Shown: positions 9,301-18,627, counted from the stretch's first letter. The stretch: DNA of 64,000 nucleotides from Siccibacter turicensis LMG 23730 (GCF_000463155.2 NZ_AWFZ01000028.1:902910-966909), one strand, 5' to 3'. Notes: generated from the sequence alone by a model not told the origin. Program-made: numbers and translations.

Positions 9301-9513
9301 ATGGCAACGTTTTCTCTGGGTAAACACCCTCACGTTGAGCTGTGCGACCTGCTCAAGCTGGAAGGCTGGAGCGAGAGCGGAGCCCAGGCCAAAATTTTTA
9401 TCGCCGACGGTCTGGTGACCGTGGATGGTCAGGTCGAGACGCGCAAGCGCTGCAAGATCGTGGCCGGGCAGACGGTCAGTTTCGCCGGTGAGAGCATCAC
9501 CGTCGTCGCCTGA
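9301..9513 (+). CDS. ybcJ: S4-like RNA-binding protein YbcJ
   Basis: 70 residues, nearly identical to E. coli YbcJ (MATFSLGKHPHVELCDLLKL). It is a small S4-type domain protein with the characteristic SGAQAKIFIADGLVTVDGQV and ETRKRCKIVAGQTV segments, inferred to bind RNA; its target is unknown. It starts one base after the folD stop, so it is translated from the folD mRNA. The operon ends at the strong terminator at 9521. Confidence 0.96.
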   Translation: MATFSLGKHPHVELCDLLKLEGWSESGAQAKIFIADGLVTVDGQVETRKRCKIVAGQTVSFAGESITVVA

Positions 9514-9520
9514 TAAAAAA

Positions 9521-9543
9521 ACCCGCCAGCCGGCGGGTTTTTT
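9521..9543. terminator. Bidirectional terminator between ybcJ and the SDR gene
   Basis: Stem ACCCGCC / GGCGGGT with a four-base loop, a run of A before it and a run of T after it, so it can end both convergent transcripts. Confidence 0.88.
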
Positions 9544-9550
9544 ATTGCCC

Positions 9551-10315
9551 CTATGCCTGCGGGGGCTGGCCGTTCGAGGCGGTGATCCCGCCATCCACTG
9601 CCAGGTTGACCCCGGTGATGTAGCGCGCATCGTCACTGGCCAGAAACGCGATCGCATCCGCAATGTCTTCCGGTTCACCGGCGCGCCCAAGCGGAATACG
9701 CTCGTAGAATTTCTCCAGCAGCGCCTTATTGCTCTTCATCTCTTCCGTCAGATCGGTAAAGGTGAAGCCCGGACAGATGGCGTTAACGCGTACGCCGTCA
9801 CGGCCATAGTCCATCGCCAGCGCGCGAGTGAAGTTGGTGATGGCACCTTTCGCCGCGTTGTAAACGCTCATGCCCCAGTCGCCGCCAAGCCCGGATACCG
9901 ACGAAATATTGATGACGTTGCCTTTGGTTTTCAGCAGCGCCGGCATAAAGTAGTGCACGCCGTAGAACACGCCGTTAAGGTCGGTTTTCATCAGCGTGTC
10001 CCAGTCGTTCAGGTCGATCTCATGAATACGGCCCTGCACGATCATCCCGGCATTATTGACCAGCACGTCGGCGCGGCCAAACTCCTCTTCCACGCGACGG
10101 GCCAGTGCTTTGACCTCCTCCGGTACTGAGACATCGCACGGCACCACAAGGTGTTTGCCCTGCGGCAGGGAGGCGGCCACTTTTTCCAGTTTCTCCTGGG
10201 TACGCCCTACCAGCACCACGCTCGCGCCCTCTTTCGCAAAGCGCTGCGCCGCGCCTGCGCCAATGCCCGAACCTGCACCGGTAATCACTACCACTTTGTT
10301 ATGAAAGCGTTCCAT
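9551..10315 (-). CDS. Short-chain dehydrogenase/reductase (classical SDR)
   Basis: 254 residues with a complete classical SDR set: cofactor loop TGAGSGIGAGAAQ (residues about 12-24), NNAG, catalytic Ser in INISSVSGLGG, YNAAK (catalytic Tyr and Lys), and the PG motif after RVNAICPG. An Arg after the first strand (VGRTQEK) suggests NADP preference. A strong GGAGG lies five bases before the ATG. The gene diverges from the PTS permease across a shared control region, so a role in sugar, polyol or acetoin/diol metabolism is possible but unproven. The specific substrate is not recognisable. Confidence 0.88.
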   Translation of the reverse strand: MERFHNKVVVITGAGSGIGAGAAQRFAKEGASVVLVGRTQEKLEKVAASLPQGKHLVVPCDVSVPEEVKALARRVEEEFGRADVLVNNAGMIVQGRIHEIDLNDWDTLMKTDLNGVFYGVHYFMPALLKTKGNVINISSVSGLGGDWGMSVYNAAKGAITNFTRALAMDYGRDGVRVNAICPGFTFTDLTEEMKSNKALLEKFYERIPLGRAGEPEDIADAIAFLASDDARYITGVNLAVDGGITASNGQPPQA

Positions 10316-10450
10316 ATAACCTCCTGTTTTCTCAGTGAGTCACTGTGTCTTTAACGCTATTAAGACTGGCAGCCATGGCGATTATCGCAACCCGGGCTCC
10401 GGCCAGCGCCAGGTAACCCCTTGAGTTTTCGGCAAATAAAAATTCTGAAT

Positions 10451-10472
10451 AAATGTGACATCGCGCACATTT
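10451..10472. promoter_or_regulatory. CRP (cAMP receptor protein) site
   Basis: AAATGTGA-N6-GCACATTT fits the 22-bp CRP consensus AAATGTGATCTAGATCACATTT at both half-sites (TGTGA and GCACA, one base off TCACA). It implies catabolite control of the PTS gene, and perhaps also of the divergent SDR gene. Confidence 0.75.
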
Positions 10473-10594
10473 TTCCGTCTCACAAATAACCCTGTGGCGG
10501 CTGTGCATATTGCCGTGCGACTTCAAAGAATCAGAAATTCGTCTGGCTGGAAATGAAGTATTTGTTGCATGAATAATCGCCTTCAAAGACGATG

Positions 10595-10638
10595 AGTAGA
10601 ACGTTCTACTAAAACGTTCTACTAAAACGTTCTACTAA
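10595..10638. promoter_or_regulatory. Triple operator repeat, probably for the LacI-type regulator at 12266
   Basis: Three perfect back-to-back copies of the 13-mer AACGTTCTACTAA occupy 10600-10638. The first overlaps a perfect 16-bp palindrome, AGTAGAACGTTCTACT (10595-10610). The AACGTT centre matches LacI/GalR-family operators; MalI of E. coli uses a similar AAACGTTT core. The array lies 50-90 bp before the PTS start. Binding by the downstream regulator is inferred. Confidence 0.7.
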
Positions 10639-10687
10639 CAATAACAAGGCACCACGCACACAGCGTCGCCATTCGGGGGAAATCAGC

Positions 10688-12187
10688 ATGAGTCTGATGT
10701 CAGGGTTCGTAAAATCGCTTTCAAAACTGTCGATGATCGGTCGCGCGTTAATGCTGCCGATTTCGCTTCTGCCGGCGGCAGGTTTGCTGCTGGCGTTCGG
10801 GGATAAATTTCATCTGCCGCTGATGATGAATGCCGGCGGGGTCATCTTTGATAACCTGCCGCTGCTGTTCGCCATTGGCTCCGCGGTCGGACTGGCGTCG
10901 GAATCGGGGATTGCCGCGCTGTCGGCGGCGGTATCGGTGTTCATTACCAACGTCACCATCGGCACGGTGCTCAGCATCACGCCGGAGATGGCCTCTCAGG
11001 GCGGGAAATACGCCATGGTGGTGGGCATCCCTACCCTGCAAATGGGTGTGTTTGGCGGCCTGATCTGCGGCATCCTGGCGGCGTGGTGCTACAACCGCTT
11101 CCACACGATGCAGCTCCCGGAGTTCCTGGGCTTCTTCTCAGGTAAGCGCTTTGTCGCTATCGCTACGGCGTTCCTCTCTTTCATCCTCGGTCTGGTGCTG
11201 CCCCACATCTGGCAACACATCCAGGCGGGGATCGATGCGCTGTCGGTGGTGGTCAACGGCGATAACCAGGCGGCCTCAACCTTTATCTTTGGGCTGGTGG
11301 AACGCGCCCTGATCCCGCTCGGCCTGCACCACATCTGGTATCCGTCGTTCTGGTATTCGTTCGGGGATTACACCACCCAGACCGGGCAGGTGATCCACGG
11401 CGACCAGACCATCTGGTTCAAAATGCTGGAAGAGGGCGTGAAGTCCTTCAGCAGCGATACCTACCAGAATGCCGGTAAATTCATGCAGGGCGAGTTCCCG
11501 CTGATGCTGTTCGCGCTGCCGGCGGCCTGTCTGGCGATGTACCATGAAGCCAACACCAAAAACAAAAAGATTGCCTCTGGGATCCTGTTCTCCGCCGCAC
11601 TCACCTGTTTTTTAACCGGTATTACCGAGCCGGTAGAGTTCACCTTCATCTTTGTGGCTCCAGTGCTCTACGTGTTTAACGCCATCATGGCTGGCCTGTC
11701 CTATATGTGCATGTACCTGCTCGATGCGCATATCGCCAAGTCATTCTCCGCCGGGCTTATCGACTATATTTCGTTTGGTATTCTCCCGTCGTTTAACGGC
11801 TTCCAGACCCACTACCTCAATGCGGTGATCGTGGGCGTGCCGATGGCGATTATCTACTACTTCACCTTCCGCTTCGTGATCCGTCGCTTTGACGTGAAGA
11901 CGCCGGGTCGTACCGACGTTACCGCCAGCACCGGCAACAAGAGCGATGCTGAGCTGGCGACCGAGATCGTCGCGCTGCTGGGCGGTGCGCAGAACATTGG
12001 GTCGGTCGGCTCGTGCATCACCCGTCTGCGTCTGGAAGTGGCCGACGGCAAGGAAGTGGACCGCGACGGGCTGAATAACGTCGGCGCACGCGGGGTGGTG
12101 TTCGTCGGTGATAACGGTATTCAGGTGATCTTCGGTGCCAGAGCGCAGTTTATTGCTCAGGAGATGTCCGGCATGCTGGGGAGATAA
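10688..12187 (+). CDS. PTS permease, EIIC-EIIB fusion of the glucose/maltose (PtsG/MalX) family
   Basis: 499 residues. Residues about 1-400 form the membrane EIIC domain, with ALMLPISLLPAAGLLLAFG, the GLHHIWYPSFWYSFGDY region and the conserved GITEPVEFTFIFVAPVLY. Residues about 415-499 form an EIIB domain with the phosphorylated Cys443 in GSCITRLRL. No EIIA domain is fused, so it probably uses the shared glucose EIIA (Crr). It imports and phosphorylates a glucose-type sugar or glucoside. It is close to MalX and PtsG but not clearly either one. The regulator gene follows after a hairpin, and the promoter region holds CRP and triple operator sites. Confidence 0.9.
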   Translation: MSLMSGFVKSLSKLSMIGRALMLPISLLPAAGLLLAFGDKFHLPLMMNAGGVIFDNLPLLFAIGSAVGLASESGIAALSAAVSVFITNVTIGTVLSITPEMASQGGKYAMVVGIPTLQMGVFGGLICGILAAWCYNRFHTMQLPEFLGFFSGKRFVAIATAFLSFILGLVLPHIWQHIQAGIDALSVVVNGDNQAASTFIFGLVERALIPLGLHHIWYPSFWYSFGDYTTQTGQVIHGDQTIWFKMLEEGVKSFSSDTYQNAGKFMQGEFPLMLFALPAACLAMYHEANTKNKKIASGILFSAALTCFLTGITEPVEFTFIFVAPVLYVFNAIMAGLSYMCMYLLDAHIAKSFSAGLIDYISFGILPSFNGFQTHYLNAVIVGVPMAIIYYFTFRFVIRRFDVKTPGRTDVTASTGNKSDAELATEIVALLGGAQNIGSVGSCITRLRLEVADGKEVDRDGLNNVGARGVVFVGDNGIQVIFGARAQFIAQEMSGMLGR

Positions 12188-12193
12188 TCACGC

Positions 12194-12225
12194 CAACGCC
12201 CTCTGTATCATCCCGGAGGGCGTTG
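12194..12225 (+). terminator. Hairpin between PTS and regulator genes (attenuator or weak terminator)
   Basis: Ten-base perfect stem CAACGCCCTC / GAGGGCGTTG with a 12-base loop and no T-run. It may reduce read-through into the regulator or stabilise the PTS mRNA 3' end. Confidence 0.5.
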
Positions 12226-12265
12226 TGGTATCACGTTGTTAACCGGAACGTTTTAAAGGCAGGGA

Positions 12266-13279
12266 ATGAAAAAGGTCGGCATTATCGATGTGGCGAAAGC
12301 AGCGGGCGTCTCGGTCTCTACCGTGTCGCTGGTGCTGCGCCAGAAAGGGAAAATTTCACAGGCCACGATCGAGAAAGTGCAGGTCGCCATTGCGTCGCTC
12401 GGCTATGTGCACAACGTCGCGGCGGCCAACCTGCGCGCCAGCACCTCGAACCTGATTGGCCTTATCCTGCGCGATTTTGGCGATACCTTTGCCATGAAGG
12501 TGACCGCCAGCCTGATACAGGAGCTGGAAACGCAGGGCTTCATGGTGTTTCTGGCCCAGCCGCAGGACGACGAGCATCTGGCGCGTACCCTGGTTTCATT
12601 CTCCCGTCAGGGGGTGGCAGGGGTCATCTGGCTGTGCGCCGACCACCGCTGCGACACGCTGCCGGAGCCGCTTAAAACCTGCCCGCTGCCGCTGGTGGCG
12701 GTGTCTCAGACGCCGCTGCAAAGCAACATCGACGTGGTGATGCGCGATAACCGCCAGGCCGCCAGCCTGGCGACCCGCTACCTGATTGAGCGTGGGCATC
12801 GCAACATCGCCTGGATTGGCGGCGAGGCGAACAGCCTGCTGCGCCATCAGCGTTTGCTGGGCTACCGCGCCGCGCTGGCGCAGTACGGTTTACCGCTGCG
12901 CGAGGAGTTTACCCCGGTCTGCGCCGAGGATACCTTTGCCGCAAGCGTGGTGACCCGTCAGCTGCTGGAGAAAAACAACACCATCACCGCCCTGCTCTGC
13001 CACTCCCCGCACGCCATCATCGGCAGCCTGAGCGGGATACAACAGGTGGGGCGCACGGTGGGGAAAGATGTGTTTCTCACCCAACAGGTGTCGCTGATAG
13101 GCTTCGAGGATATGCTGCAAATTAACCTCACCTCGCCCTCTTTCACCTACGTCTCTTCCGCCAGTGAAGAGGCCGGGCGACAGGCGGCCATGCTGATGAT
13201 CCGCAAGCTGAAAGCGCCGACGCTGCCTCCGCAGTACATTACGCTTTCTGGCCAGCTGGTCCCGCGCGACTCGGCATGA
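12266..13279 (+). CDS. LacI/GalR-family repressor, MalI-like
   Basis: 337 residues. The N-terminal helix-turn-helix (IIDVAKAAGVSVSTVSLVL, residues about 5-23) and hinge (AAANLRASTSNLIGLILRD) are typical LacI family, followed by a periplasmic-binding-protein-like sugar domain. Its body resembles E. coli MalI (the segment ERGHRNIAWIGGEANSLLRHQR parallels MalI), and MalI likewise controls a PTS EIICB gene. The start ATG has GGCAGGGA just before it. It most likely binds the AACGTT repeats upstream of the PTS gene. The inducer is unknown. Confidence 0.88.
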   Translation: MKKVGIIDVAKAAGVSVSTVSLVLRQKGKISQATIEKVQVAIASLGYVHNVAAANLRASTSNLIGLILRDFGDTFAMKVTASLIQELETQGFMVFLAQPQDDEHLARTLVSFSRQGVAGVIWLCADHRCDTLPEPLKTCPLPLVAVSQTPLQSNIDVVMRDNRQAASLATRYLIERGHRNIAWIGGEANSLLRHQRLLGYRAALAQYGLPLREEFTPVCAEDTFAASVVTRQLLEKNNTITALLCHSPHAIIGSLSGIQQVGRTVGKDVFLTQQVSLIGFEDMLQINLTSPSFTYVSSASEEAGRQAAMLMIRKLKAPTLPPQYITLSGQLVPRDSA

Positions 13280-13322
13280 CCCACAGCGATTTTTACGGGA
13301 ATAGCACCCACGCTGCATAAAA

Positions 13323-13346
13323 AAAGCCGCCCGAAGGCGGCTTTTT
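13323..13346. terminator. Bidirectional terminator between regulator gene and cysS
   Basis: Nine-base stem AAAGCCGCC / GGCGGCTTT with loop CGAA, flanked by A-run and T-run, so it serves both convergent genes. Confidence 0.88.
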
Positions 13347-13361
13347 TACGTCGGTGAATAA

Positions 13362-14747
13362 TTACTTACGGCGCCAGGTGGTGCCCTGCGGGCCATCTTC
13401 AAGGATGATACCCATCGCAGTGAGGCGATCGCGTGCCGCATCCGCCGCCGCCCAGTCTTTGGCTTTGCGCGCATCCAGACGCTGCTGGATCAGCGCCTCA
13501 ATCTCTGCCACTTCATCGTCGTTCGCCTGCGCGCGCGACTGCAGGAACTGCTCCGGCGCTTGCTCAAGCAGGCCCAGCACCGCGGCCAGCTTGCGCAGGT
13601 GCGCGGCGAGCTGGTTTGCGGCGTTCATGTCTTCCGCTTTCAGGCGGTTAACCTCCCGCGCCATATCAAACAGCGCCGAGTAAGCCTCAGGCGTGTTGAA
13701 ATCATCATCCATCGCTTCGCGGAAGCGGGCTTCAAATGCGCCGCCGCCCGCCGGCTGCGCCTGCGAATCCGTACCGCGCAGCGCAGTATAGAGGCGCTCC
13801 AGCGAGGCGCGGGCCTGCTTGAGGTTCTCTTCACTGTAGTTGAGCTGACTGCGGTAATGGCCGGACATCAGGAAGTAGCGAATGGTTTCGGCGTCGTAAT
13901 GCTTCAGCACGTCGCGCACGGTGAAGAAGTTGCCCAGCGATTTGGACATCTTCTCGCGGTCAACCATCACCATCCCGGAGTGCATCCAGTAGTTAACGTA
14001 CTCGCCGTCATGGGCGCAGGTGGACTGCGCGATTTCGTTTTCGTGATGCGGGAACATCAGGTCCGAACCGCCGCCGTGAATATCAAAATGGCTGCCCAGC
14101 TGTTTGCAGTTCATGGCGGAACACTCGATGTGCCAGCCAGGACGGCCTTCGCCCCACGGCGACGGCCAGCTCGGCTCGCCCGGCTTGGACATTTTCCACA
14201 GCACGAAGTCCATCGGGTTGCGTTTCACGTCGGCCACTTCCACGCGGGCACCCGCCTGGAGCTGATCGAGATCCTGGCGTGACAGCAGGCCATACTGCGG
14301 ATCGGTCTCTACCGAGAACATCACGTCGCCGTTATCAGCCACGTAAGCGTGATCCCGGGCGATGAGCTGCTCGACGATCTCAATGATCTCCGGAATATGC
14401 TGGGTCGCGCGCGGCTCGCTGTTCGGGCGCAGGATATTGAGCGCGTCGAAGTCCTTGTGCATTTCGGCAACCATACGATCCACCAGCTCGACAAAGCCCT
14501 CACCGTTTTCATTGGCGCGCTTGATGATCTTATCGTCGATATCGGTGATGTTACGCACGTAGTTCAGGTCGTAGCCGAGAAAACGCAGGTAGCGCGCCAC
14601 CACGTCAAACGCCACGAAGGTGCGGCCATGGCCGATGTGACACAGGTCGTAAACGGTAATACCACACACGTACATGCCTACTTTCCCGGCATGGATAGGT
14701 TTGAATTCCTCTTTTTGGCGCGTCAGTGTATTAAAGATTTTTAACAT
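13362..14747 (-). CDS. cysS: Cysteinyl-tRNA synthetase
   Basis: 461 residues, same length as E. coli CysS. It charges tRNA-Cys in the cytoplasm. Visible features are the class I signature HIGH in CHIGHGRT, the KMSKS loop in [13 protein letters not shown], and the zinc/cysteine-selecting ligands Cys28 (MYVCGI), Cys in ECSAMNC, and the His and Glu in HHENE. The ATG at 14747 ([10 protein letters not shown]) is chosen by alignment; an in-frame ATG four codons upstream is less likely. It diverges from ppiB and converges with the LacI-type regulator gene. Confidence 0.98.
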   Translation of the reverse strand: MLKIFNTLTRQKEEFKPIHAGKVGMYVCGITVYDLCHIGHGRTFVAFDVVARYLRFLGYDLNYVRNITDIDDKIIKRANENGEGFVELVDRMVAEMHKDFDALNILRPNSEPRATQHIPEIIEIVEQLIARDHAYVADNGDVMFSVETDPQYGLLSRQDLDQLQAGARVEVADVKRNPMDFVLWKMSKPGEPSWPSPWGEGRPGWHIECSAMNCKQLGSHFDIHGGGSDLMFPHHENEIAQSTCAHDGEYVNYWMHSGMVMVDREKMSKSLGNFFTVRDVLKHYDAETIRYFLMSGHYRSQLNYSEENLKQARASLERLYTALRGTDSQAQPAGGGAFEARFREAMDDDFNTPEAYSALFDMAREVNRLKAEDMNAANQLAAHLRKLAAVLGLLEQAPEQFLQSRAQANDDEVAEIEALIQQRLDARKAKDWAAADAARDRLTAMGIILEDGPQGTTWRRK

Positions 14748-14933
14748 CGAAGATTCCATGTAGACGTGTGTGAAAGTATACGGATCGGAGCAGCCGTGTA
14801 GTTTACCCGTAATTCAAACCCGAAGCAGCACACTTTGCAAGGTGATCGAAGCGGGCGACCTATGCTATAACAGGCGCCTGATATGACCTGGAAAGTCAGG
14901 TCGCAGCGCCACTTAACAGAACAGGATGCAAAC

Positions 14934-15428
14934 ATGGTTACTTTTCATACCAATCACGGCGATATCGTCATCAAAACCTTTGATAACGAAGCGCCGGTTA
15001 CAGTGAAGAACTTCCTGGACTACTGTCGTGAAGGTTTCTACAACAACACTATTTTCCACCGTGTCATCAACGGGTTCATGATTCAGGGCGGCGGCTTCGA
15101 GCCGGGCATGAAGCAGAAGAACACCAAAGATGCCATTCAGAACGAAGCCAACAACGGCCTGAAAAACACCCGTGGTACCCTGGCGATGGCCCGTACCCAG
15201 GCACCGCACTCGGCAACCGCGCAGTTCTTCATCAACGTGGCCGACAACGACTTCCTGAACTTCAGCGCCGAAAGCCTGCAGGGCTGGGGCTACTGCGTGT
15301 TCGCCGAAGTGGTTGAAGGCATGGACGTGGTCGATAAGATCAAAGGCGTCTCCACCGGCCGCAGCGGTATGCATCAGGACGTGCCGAAAGAAGATGTGAT
15401 CATCGAAAGCGTCACCGTCAGCGAGTAA
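14934..15428 (+). CDS. ppiB: Peptidyl-prolyl cis-trans isomerase B (cytoplasmic cyclophilin)
   Basis: 164 residues, same as E. coli PpiB, starting [12 protein letters not shown]. It catalyses proline isomerisation during protein folding. The cyclophilin core is evident: [13 protein letters not shown] with the catalytic Arg, [18 protein letters not shown], and the C-terminal substrate pocket. No signal peptide is present, consistent with the cytosolic form. A preceding AGGA is well placed. lpxH starts two bases after the stop, so the two are cotranscribed. Confidence 0.98.
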   Translation: MVTFHTNHGDIVIKTFDNEAPVTVKNFLDYCREGFYNNTIFHRVINGFMIQGGGFEPGMKQKNTKDAIQNEANNGLKNTRGTLAMARTQAPHSATAQFFINVADNDFLNFSAESLQGWGYCVFAEVVEGMDVVDKIKGVSTGRSGMHQDVPKEDVIIESVTVSE

Positions 15429-15430
15429 TC

Positions 15431-16153
15431 GTGGCCACGCTTTTTATTGCAGATCTTCATCTCTGCCCAGAAGAACCGGCGATCACCGCCGGTTTTCTGC
15501 ATTTTCTGGCAGGCCCGGCCCGCGAAGCCGATGCGATCTATATTCTCGGCGATCTGTTTGAAGCCTGGATTGGCGATGATGAACCGGTGCCGCTGCATCG
15601 CGACATCGCGCAGGCCATCAGGGCCGTGGTCGACTATGGTGTACCCTGCTATTTCATTCACGGCAATCGTGATTTCCTGCTGGGCAAACGCTTTGCGCGG
15701 GAGAGCGGGATGCAGCTACTGCCCGAGTCGCAGGTGCTGAACCTCTATGGCCGCCGGGTGCTGATCATGCATGGCGATACCCTCTGTACCGACGATGCGG
15801 GCTATCAGGCGTTTCGCGCCAAAGTGCATCAGCCCTGGCTGCAACGGCTGTTTCTCGCCCTGCCGCTGTGGGTGCGTAAACGTATTGCCACCCGAATGCG
15901 TGCCGGGAGCAAAGCCGCAAACAGCACCAAAACCCAGGCGATCATGGACGTTAACCAGGCCGCGGTCGAGGCTGCCATGACGCAGCACGGCGTGCAGTGG
16001 CTGATCCACGGTCATACCCATCGCCCGGCGGTCCATGAGCTGATCGTCAACGGCGACGCCGCCCGTCGCGTGGTGCTCGGGGCATGGCATCATGAAGGGT
16101 CGATGGTAAAAGTCAGCCCTGACGGCGTCGAGCTGATTTACTTCCCGTTCTAA
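15431..16153 (+). CDS. lpxH: UDP-2,3-diacylglucosamine diphosphatase LpxH
   Basis: 240 residues, as in E. coli. LpxH cleaves UDP-2,3-diacylglucosamine to lipid X, the fourth step of lipid A synthesis, at the inner membrane. The calcineurin-like metal motifs are all present: [35 protein letters not shown] and [11 protein letters not shown]. The start is GTG at 15431, as I recall for E. coli, two bases after the ppiB stop. It is essential in enterobacteria. Confidence 0.97.
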   Translation: MATLFIADLHLCPEEPAITAGFLHFLAGPAREADAIYILGDLFEAWIGDDEPVPLHRDIAQAIRAVVDYGVPCYFIHGNRDFLLGKRFARESGMQLLPESQVLNLYGRRVLIMHGDTLCTDDAGYQAFRAKVHQPWLQRLFLALPLWVRKRIATRMRAGSKAANSTKTQAIMDVNQAAVEAAMTQHGVQWLIHGHTHRPAVHELIVNGDAARRVVLGAWHHEGSMVKVSPDGVELIYFPF

Positions 16154-16231
16154 CACCCTCATTTCTTGTCGTTTTTTCTCTTCTCTCGCTGTGTTACAAC
16201 CACGCTTTACGAACACGAGGGGAGTTTTCCC

Positions 16232-16648
16232 ATGGAACTGGATATCACCGACGTCATTTCACCTGACGATCGCGCCGCGCTGTTTCTCGGCCTGCACAGC
16301 TACAACCAGCAGTTTATCGAAAGCGACGCCTCGGGTAGCCTCGGCGTCTGGCTGCGCAATGAGGCGGGCGGCCTCGACGGTGGACTGATGGGCACCCTCA
16401 AGGGGAACTGGCTGTGTATCGACTTTCTGTGGGTGACCGACGCGCGACGCCGCAATGGGACCGGCCGGGCACTGATTGCGGCGGCAGAACGCCAGGCCCG
16501 GCGGCGCGGCTGTGAGTATGTGCTGGTGGATACCTTCAGCTTTCAGGCGCGGCCCTTTTATGAAAAAAACGGCTACCTGCTAAAAATGACGCTGGATAAT
16601 TTCCCCCACGCCGGTCAGCAGCGTTATTACCTGACGAAAACGCTGTAG
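16232..16648 (+). CDS. GNAT-family N-acetyltransferase
   Basis: 138 residues from ATG 16232, which follows GGGGAG at good spacing; a longer frame from 16166 lacks such a site. The acetyl-CoA-binding motif A is visible as LWVTDARRRNGTGRALIAAA (R/Q-x-x-G-x-G/A type), and the C-terminus has FSFQARPFYEKNGYLL, the usual motif B. The target amine is unknown. It lies between lpxH and purE, a position I do not recall being occupied in E. coli K-12, and may be read from the lpxH promoter. Confidence 0.85.
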   Translation: MELDITDVISPDDRAALFLGLHSYNQQFIESDASGSLGVWLRNEAGGLDGGLMGTLKGNWLCIDFLWVTDARRRNGTGRALIAAAERQARRRGCEYVLVDTFSFQARPFYEKNGYLLKMTLDNFPHAGQQRYYLTKTL

Positions 16649-16712
16649 CGCAGGCGTTTTTACGGCGCGTCGCCCCTGGCGCCACGCGGCGTAAATTCCC
16701 GCTTCGATGGCT

Positions 16713-16728
16713 ACGCAACCGTTTTCCT
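16713..16728. promoter_or_regulatory. PurR operator of purEK
   Basis: ACGCAACCGTTTTCCT matches the PurR box consensus ACGCAAACGTTTTCNT at nearly all positions and lies about 85 bp before the purE start, the expected place in enterobacteria. PurR with hypoxanthine or guanine would repress here. Confidence 0.88.
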
Positions 16729-16811
16729 TGCTATTTTTCCATGCTATTCTTTGTGCCCTTCTGAACGACAAAGCACCTTGTCCACGCACACTCACAGGAG
16801 TTTTAAGACGC

Positions 16812-17321
16812 ATGTCTTCCAGCCAAAATCCGGCGCGTATCGCCATTGTTATGGGGTCGAAAAGCGACTGGGCCACCATGCAGTTCGCTGCAGAAATCCT
16901 TGATGCCCTTAACGTTCCTCATCATGTCGAGGTGGTTTCCGCTCACCGTACGCCGGACAAACTGTTCAGCTTCGCCGAAAGCGCACAGCACAACGGCTTC
17001 CAGGTGATCATCGCGGGTGCCGGTGGCGCGGCGCACCTGCCGGGCATGATTGCGGCCAAAACCCTGGTACCGGTGCTGGGCGTGCCGGTGCAGAGCGCCG
17101 CGCTGAGCGGGGTGGACAGCCTCTATTCGATTGTGCAGATGCCGCGCGGTATTCCGGTGGGCACCCTGGCGATTGGTAAAGCGGGAGCGGCAAACGCTGC
17201 GCTGCTGGCGGCGCAGATCCTGGCGCAGCACGATGCGGCGCTGCTGGAGCGGCTCGCGGCCTGGCGTCAGGCGCAGACCGATGAGGTGCTGGACAACCCG
17301 GACCCGAGGGATCAGGCATGA
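16812..17321 (+). CDS. purE: N5-carboxyaminoimidazole ribonucleotide mutase
   Basis: 169 residues, same as E. coli PurE. It rearranges N5-CAIR to CAIR in purine synthesis. The active-site segments [19 protein letters not shown] and [11 protein letters not shown] are intact. ATG 16812 is preceded by CACAGGAG at longer than usual spacing; an in-frame extension upstream overlaps the PurR box and is not coding. The stop overlaps the purK start by four bases (ATGA), so the two enzymes are coupled. Confidence 0.98.
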   Translation: MSSSQNPARIAIVMGSKSDWATMQFAAEILDALNVPHHVEVVSAHRTPDKLFSFAESAQHNGFQVIIAGAGGAAHLPGMIAAKTLVPVLGVPVQSAALSGVDSLYSIVQMPRGIPVGTLAIGKAGAANAALLAAQILAQHDAALLERLAAWRQAQTDEVLDNPDPRDQA

Positions 17322-18385
17322 AGCAGGTATGCGTACTCGGTAACGGCCAGCTTGGGCGGATGCTGCGTCAGGCTGGCGAGCCGCTGGGCATTGCGGTCTG
17401 GCCGGTAGGTCTGGACGATGAGCCGCAGGCGGTACCGTTTCAGCAGAGCGTGATCACCGCAGAGATTGAGCGTTGGCCGGAAACCGCGCTCACCCGCGAG
17501 CTGGCGCGTCACCCGGCGTTCGTTAACCGCGATGTGTTTCCCATCATTGCCGACCGTCTGACCCAGAAGCAGCTTTTCGACCGCCTCGGCCTGGCAACCG
17601 CGCCCTGGCAGCTGCTGGCCTCCGCCGCGCAGTGGCCTGAGGTCTTCAGCACCCTGGGCGAGCTGGCGATCGTGAAGCGCCGCACCGGCGGCTACGATGG
17701 CCGCGGCCAGTGGCGACTGCGCGCCGATGAAGCCGCGCAGCTGCCGGACGAGTGCTACGGGGAGTGCATTGTCGAGCAGGGGATCAATTTCTCCGGCGAG
17801 GTTTCGCTGGTGGGCGCCCGCGGCCACGATGGCAGCACGGTGTTTTACCCGCTGACCCACAACCTGCATCAGGACGGCATCCTGCGCGCCAGCGTGGTCT
17901 TCCCTCATGCCAACGCCGCTCAGCAGGCGCAGGCCGAAACGATGCTGTCGGCTATCATGCACGAGTTGAACTACGTGGGTGTGATGGCGATGGAGTGCTT
18001 TATTACGCCCGGCGGGCTGTTGATCAACGAGCTGGCGCCGCGCGTGCATAACAGCGGGCACTGGACGCAAAACGGGGCCTCCATCAGCCAGTTTGAGCTG
18101 CATCTGCGGGCGATTCTGCGCCTGCCGCTGCCCACGCCGGTAGTGAATACGCCGTCGGTAATGGTCAATCTGATTGGCACCGCGCTGAACGACGACTGGA
18201 TGAAGCTCCCGCTGGTGCGTCTGCACTGGTATGACAAAGAGGTGCGTCCGGGCCGCAAGGTCGGGCATCTCAACCTCACCGACAGCGACACCGACCGCCT
18301 GAGCGCCACGCTTGAAGCGCTGGTTCCGCTGCTGCCGTCCGACTACGCCAGCGGCATCACCTGGGCGCGCGTCAAGCTGGACTGA
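17318..18385 (+). CDS. purK: N5-carboxyaminoimidazole ribonucleotide synthase (ATP-grasp)
   Basis: 355 residues, as in E. coli PurK. It makes N5-CAIR from AIR, ATP and bicarbonate, handing it to PurE. The ATP-grasp features are [13 protein letters not shown] (glycine loop) and the metal-binding [15 protein letters not shown] near residue 240. It overlaps purE by ATGA. The operon ends at a hairpin just past the stop. Confidence 0.98.
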   Translation: MKQVCVLGNGQLGRMLRQAGEPLGIAVWPVGLDDEPQAVPFQQSVITAEIERWPETALTRELARHPAFVNRDVFPIIADRLTQKQLFDRLGLATAPWQLLASAAQWPEVFSTLGELAIVKRRTGGYDGRGQWRLRADEAAQLPDECYGECIVEQGINFSGEVSLVGARGHDGSTVFYPLTHNLHQDGILRASVVFPHANAAQQAQAETMLSAIMHELNYVGVMAMECFITPGGLLINELAPRVHNSGHWTQNGASISQFELHLRAILRLPLPTPVVNTPSVMVNLIGTALNDDWMKLPLVRLHWYDKEVRPGRKVGHLNLTDSDTDRLSATLEALVPLLPSDYASGITWARVKLD

Positions 18386-18389
18386 TGTC

Positions 18390-18424
18390 ATCGCGGTGGG
18401 TGCGCGTAACGTACCCACTGCGAT
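18390..18424 (+). terminator. Hairpin after purK
   Basis: Twelve-base stem ATCGCGGTGGGT / ACCCACTGCGAT with one mismatch and an 11-base loop. It lacks a T-run, so termination strength is uncertain. Confidence 0.5.
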
Positions 18425-18600
18425 ACCGTATCCCCCTCCCCCAATGCAGGTTTTCTCCTGATAGCGCCACGCCCTGCGTACTCCGCACGACCGTCAGTTC
18501 ATGTAGCGCCATTACGGGTGCACAGAGAAGCCAGCCTGCCGCAGCGGGCAGATAAACCGGGTGATGACCAGACAGAAAAGAGAGAAGCGGGGAGAGAACT

Positions 18601-18627
18601 CCCCCGGCGGGGAAACGATGCCGGGGG
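18601..18627 (-). terminator. Hairpin downstream of porin gene
   Basis: Eight-base GC stem CCCCCGGC / GCCGGGGG ten bases past the porin stop. The minus-strand 3' side is only weakly T-rich. Confidence 0.5.

Larger units (their letters stand above)
10316..10687. other. Divergent control region between SDR and PTS genes
   Basis: 372 bases with no gene. It contains a near-consensus CRP site (10451-10472), three perfect 13-bp tandem repeats built around AACGTT (10600-10638), and the PTS ribosome-binding site GGGGA about 8 bases before ATG 10688. Confidence 0.75.

Noticed and set aside
10688-13279. Calling the PTS pair malX-malI
   Set aside because: Similar families and operator core, but the order differs from E. 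coli (regulator downstream rather than divergent), malY is absent and sequence similarity is moderate, so the symbols were withheld.
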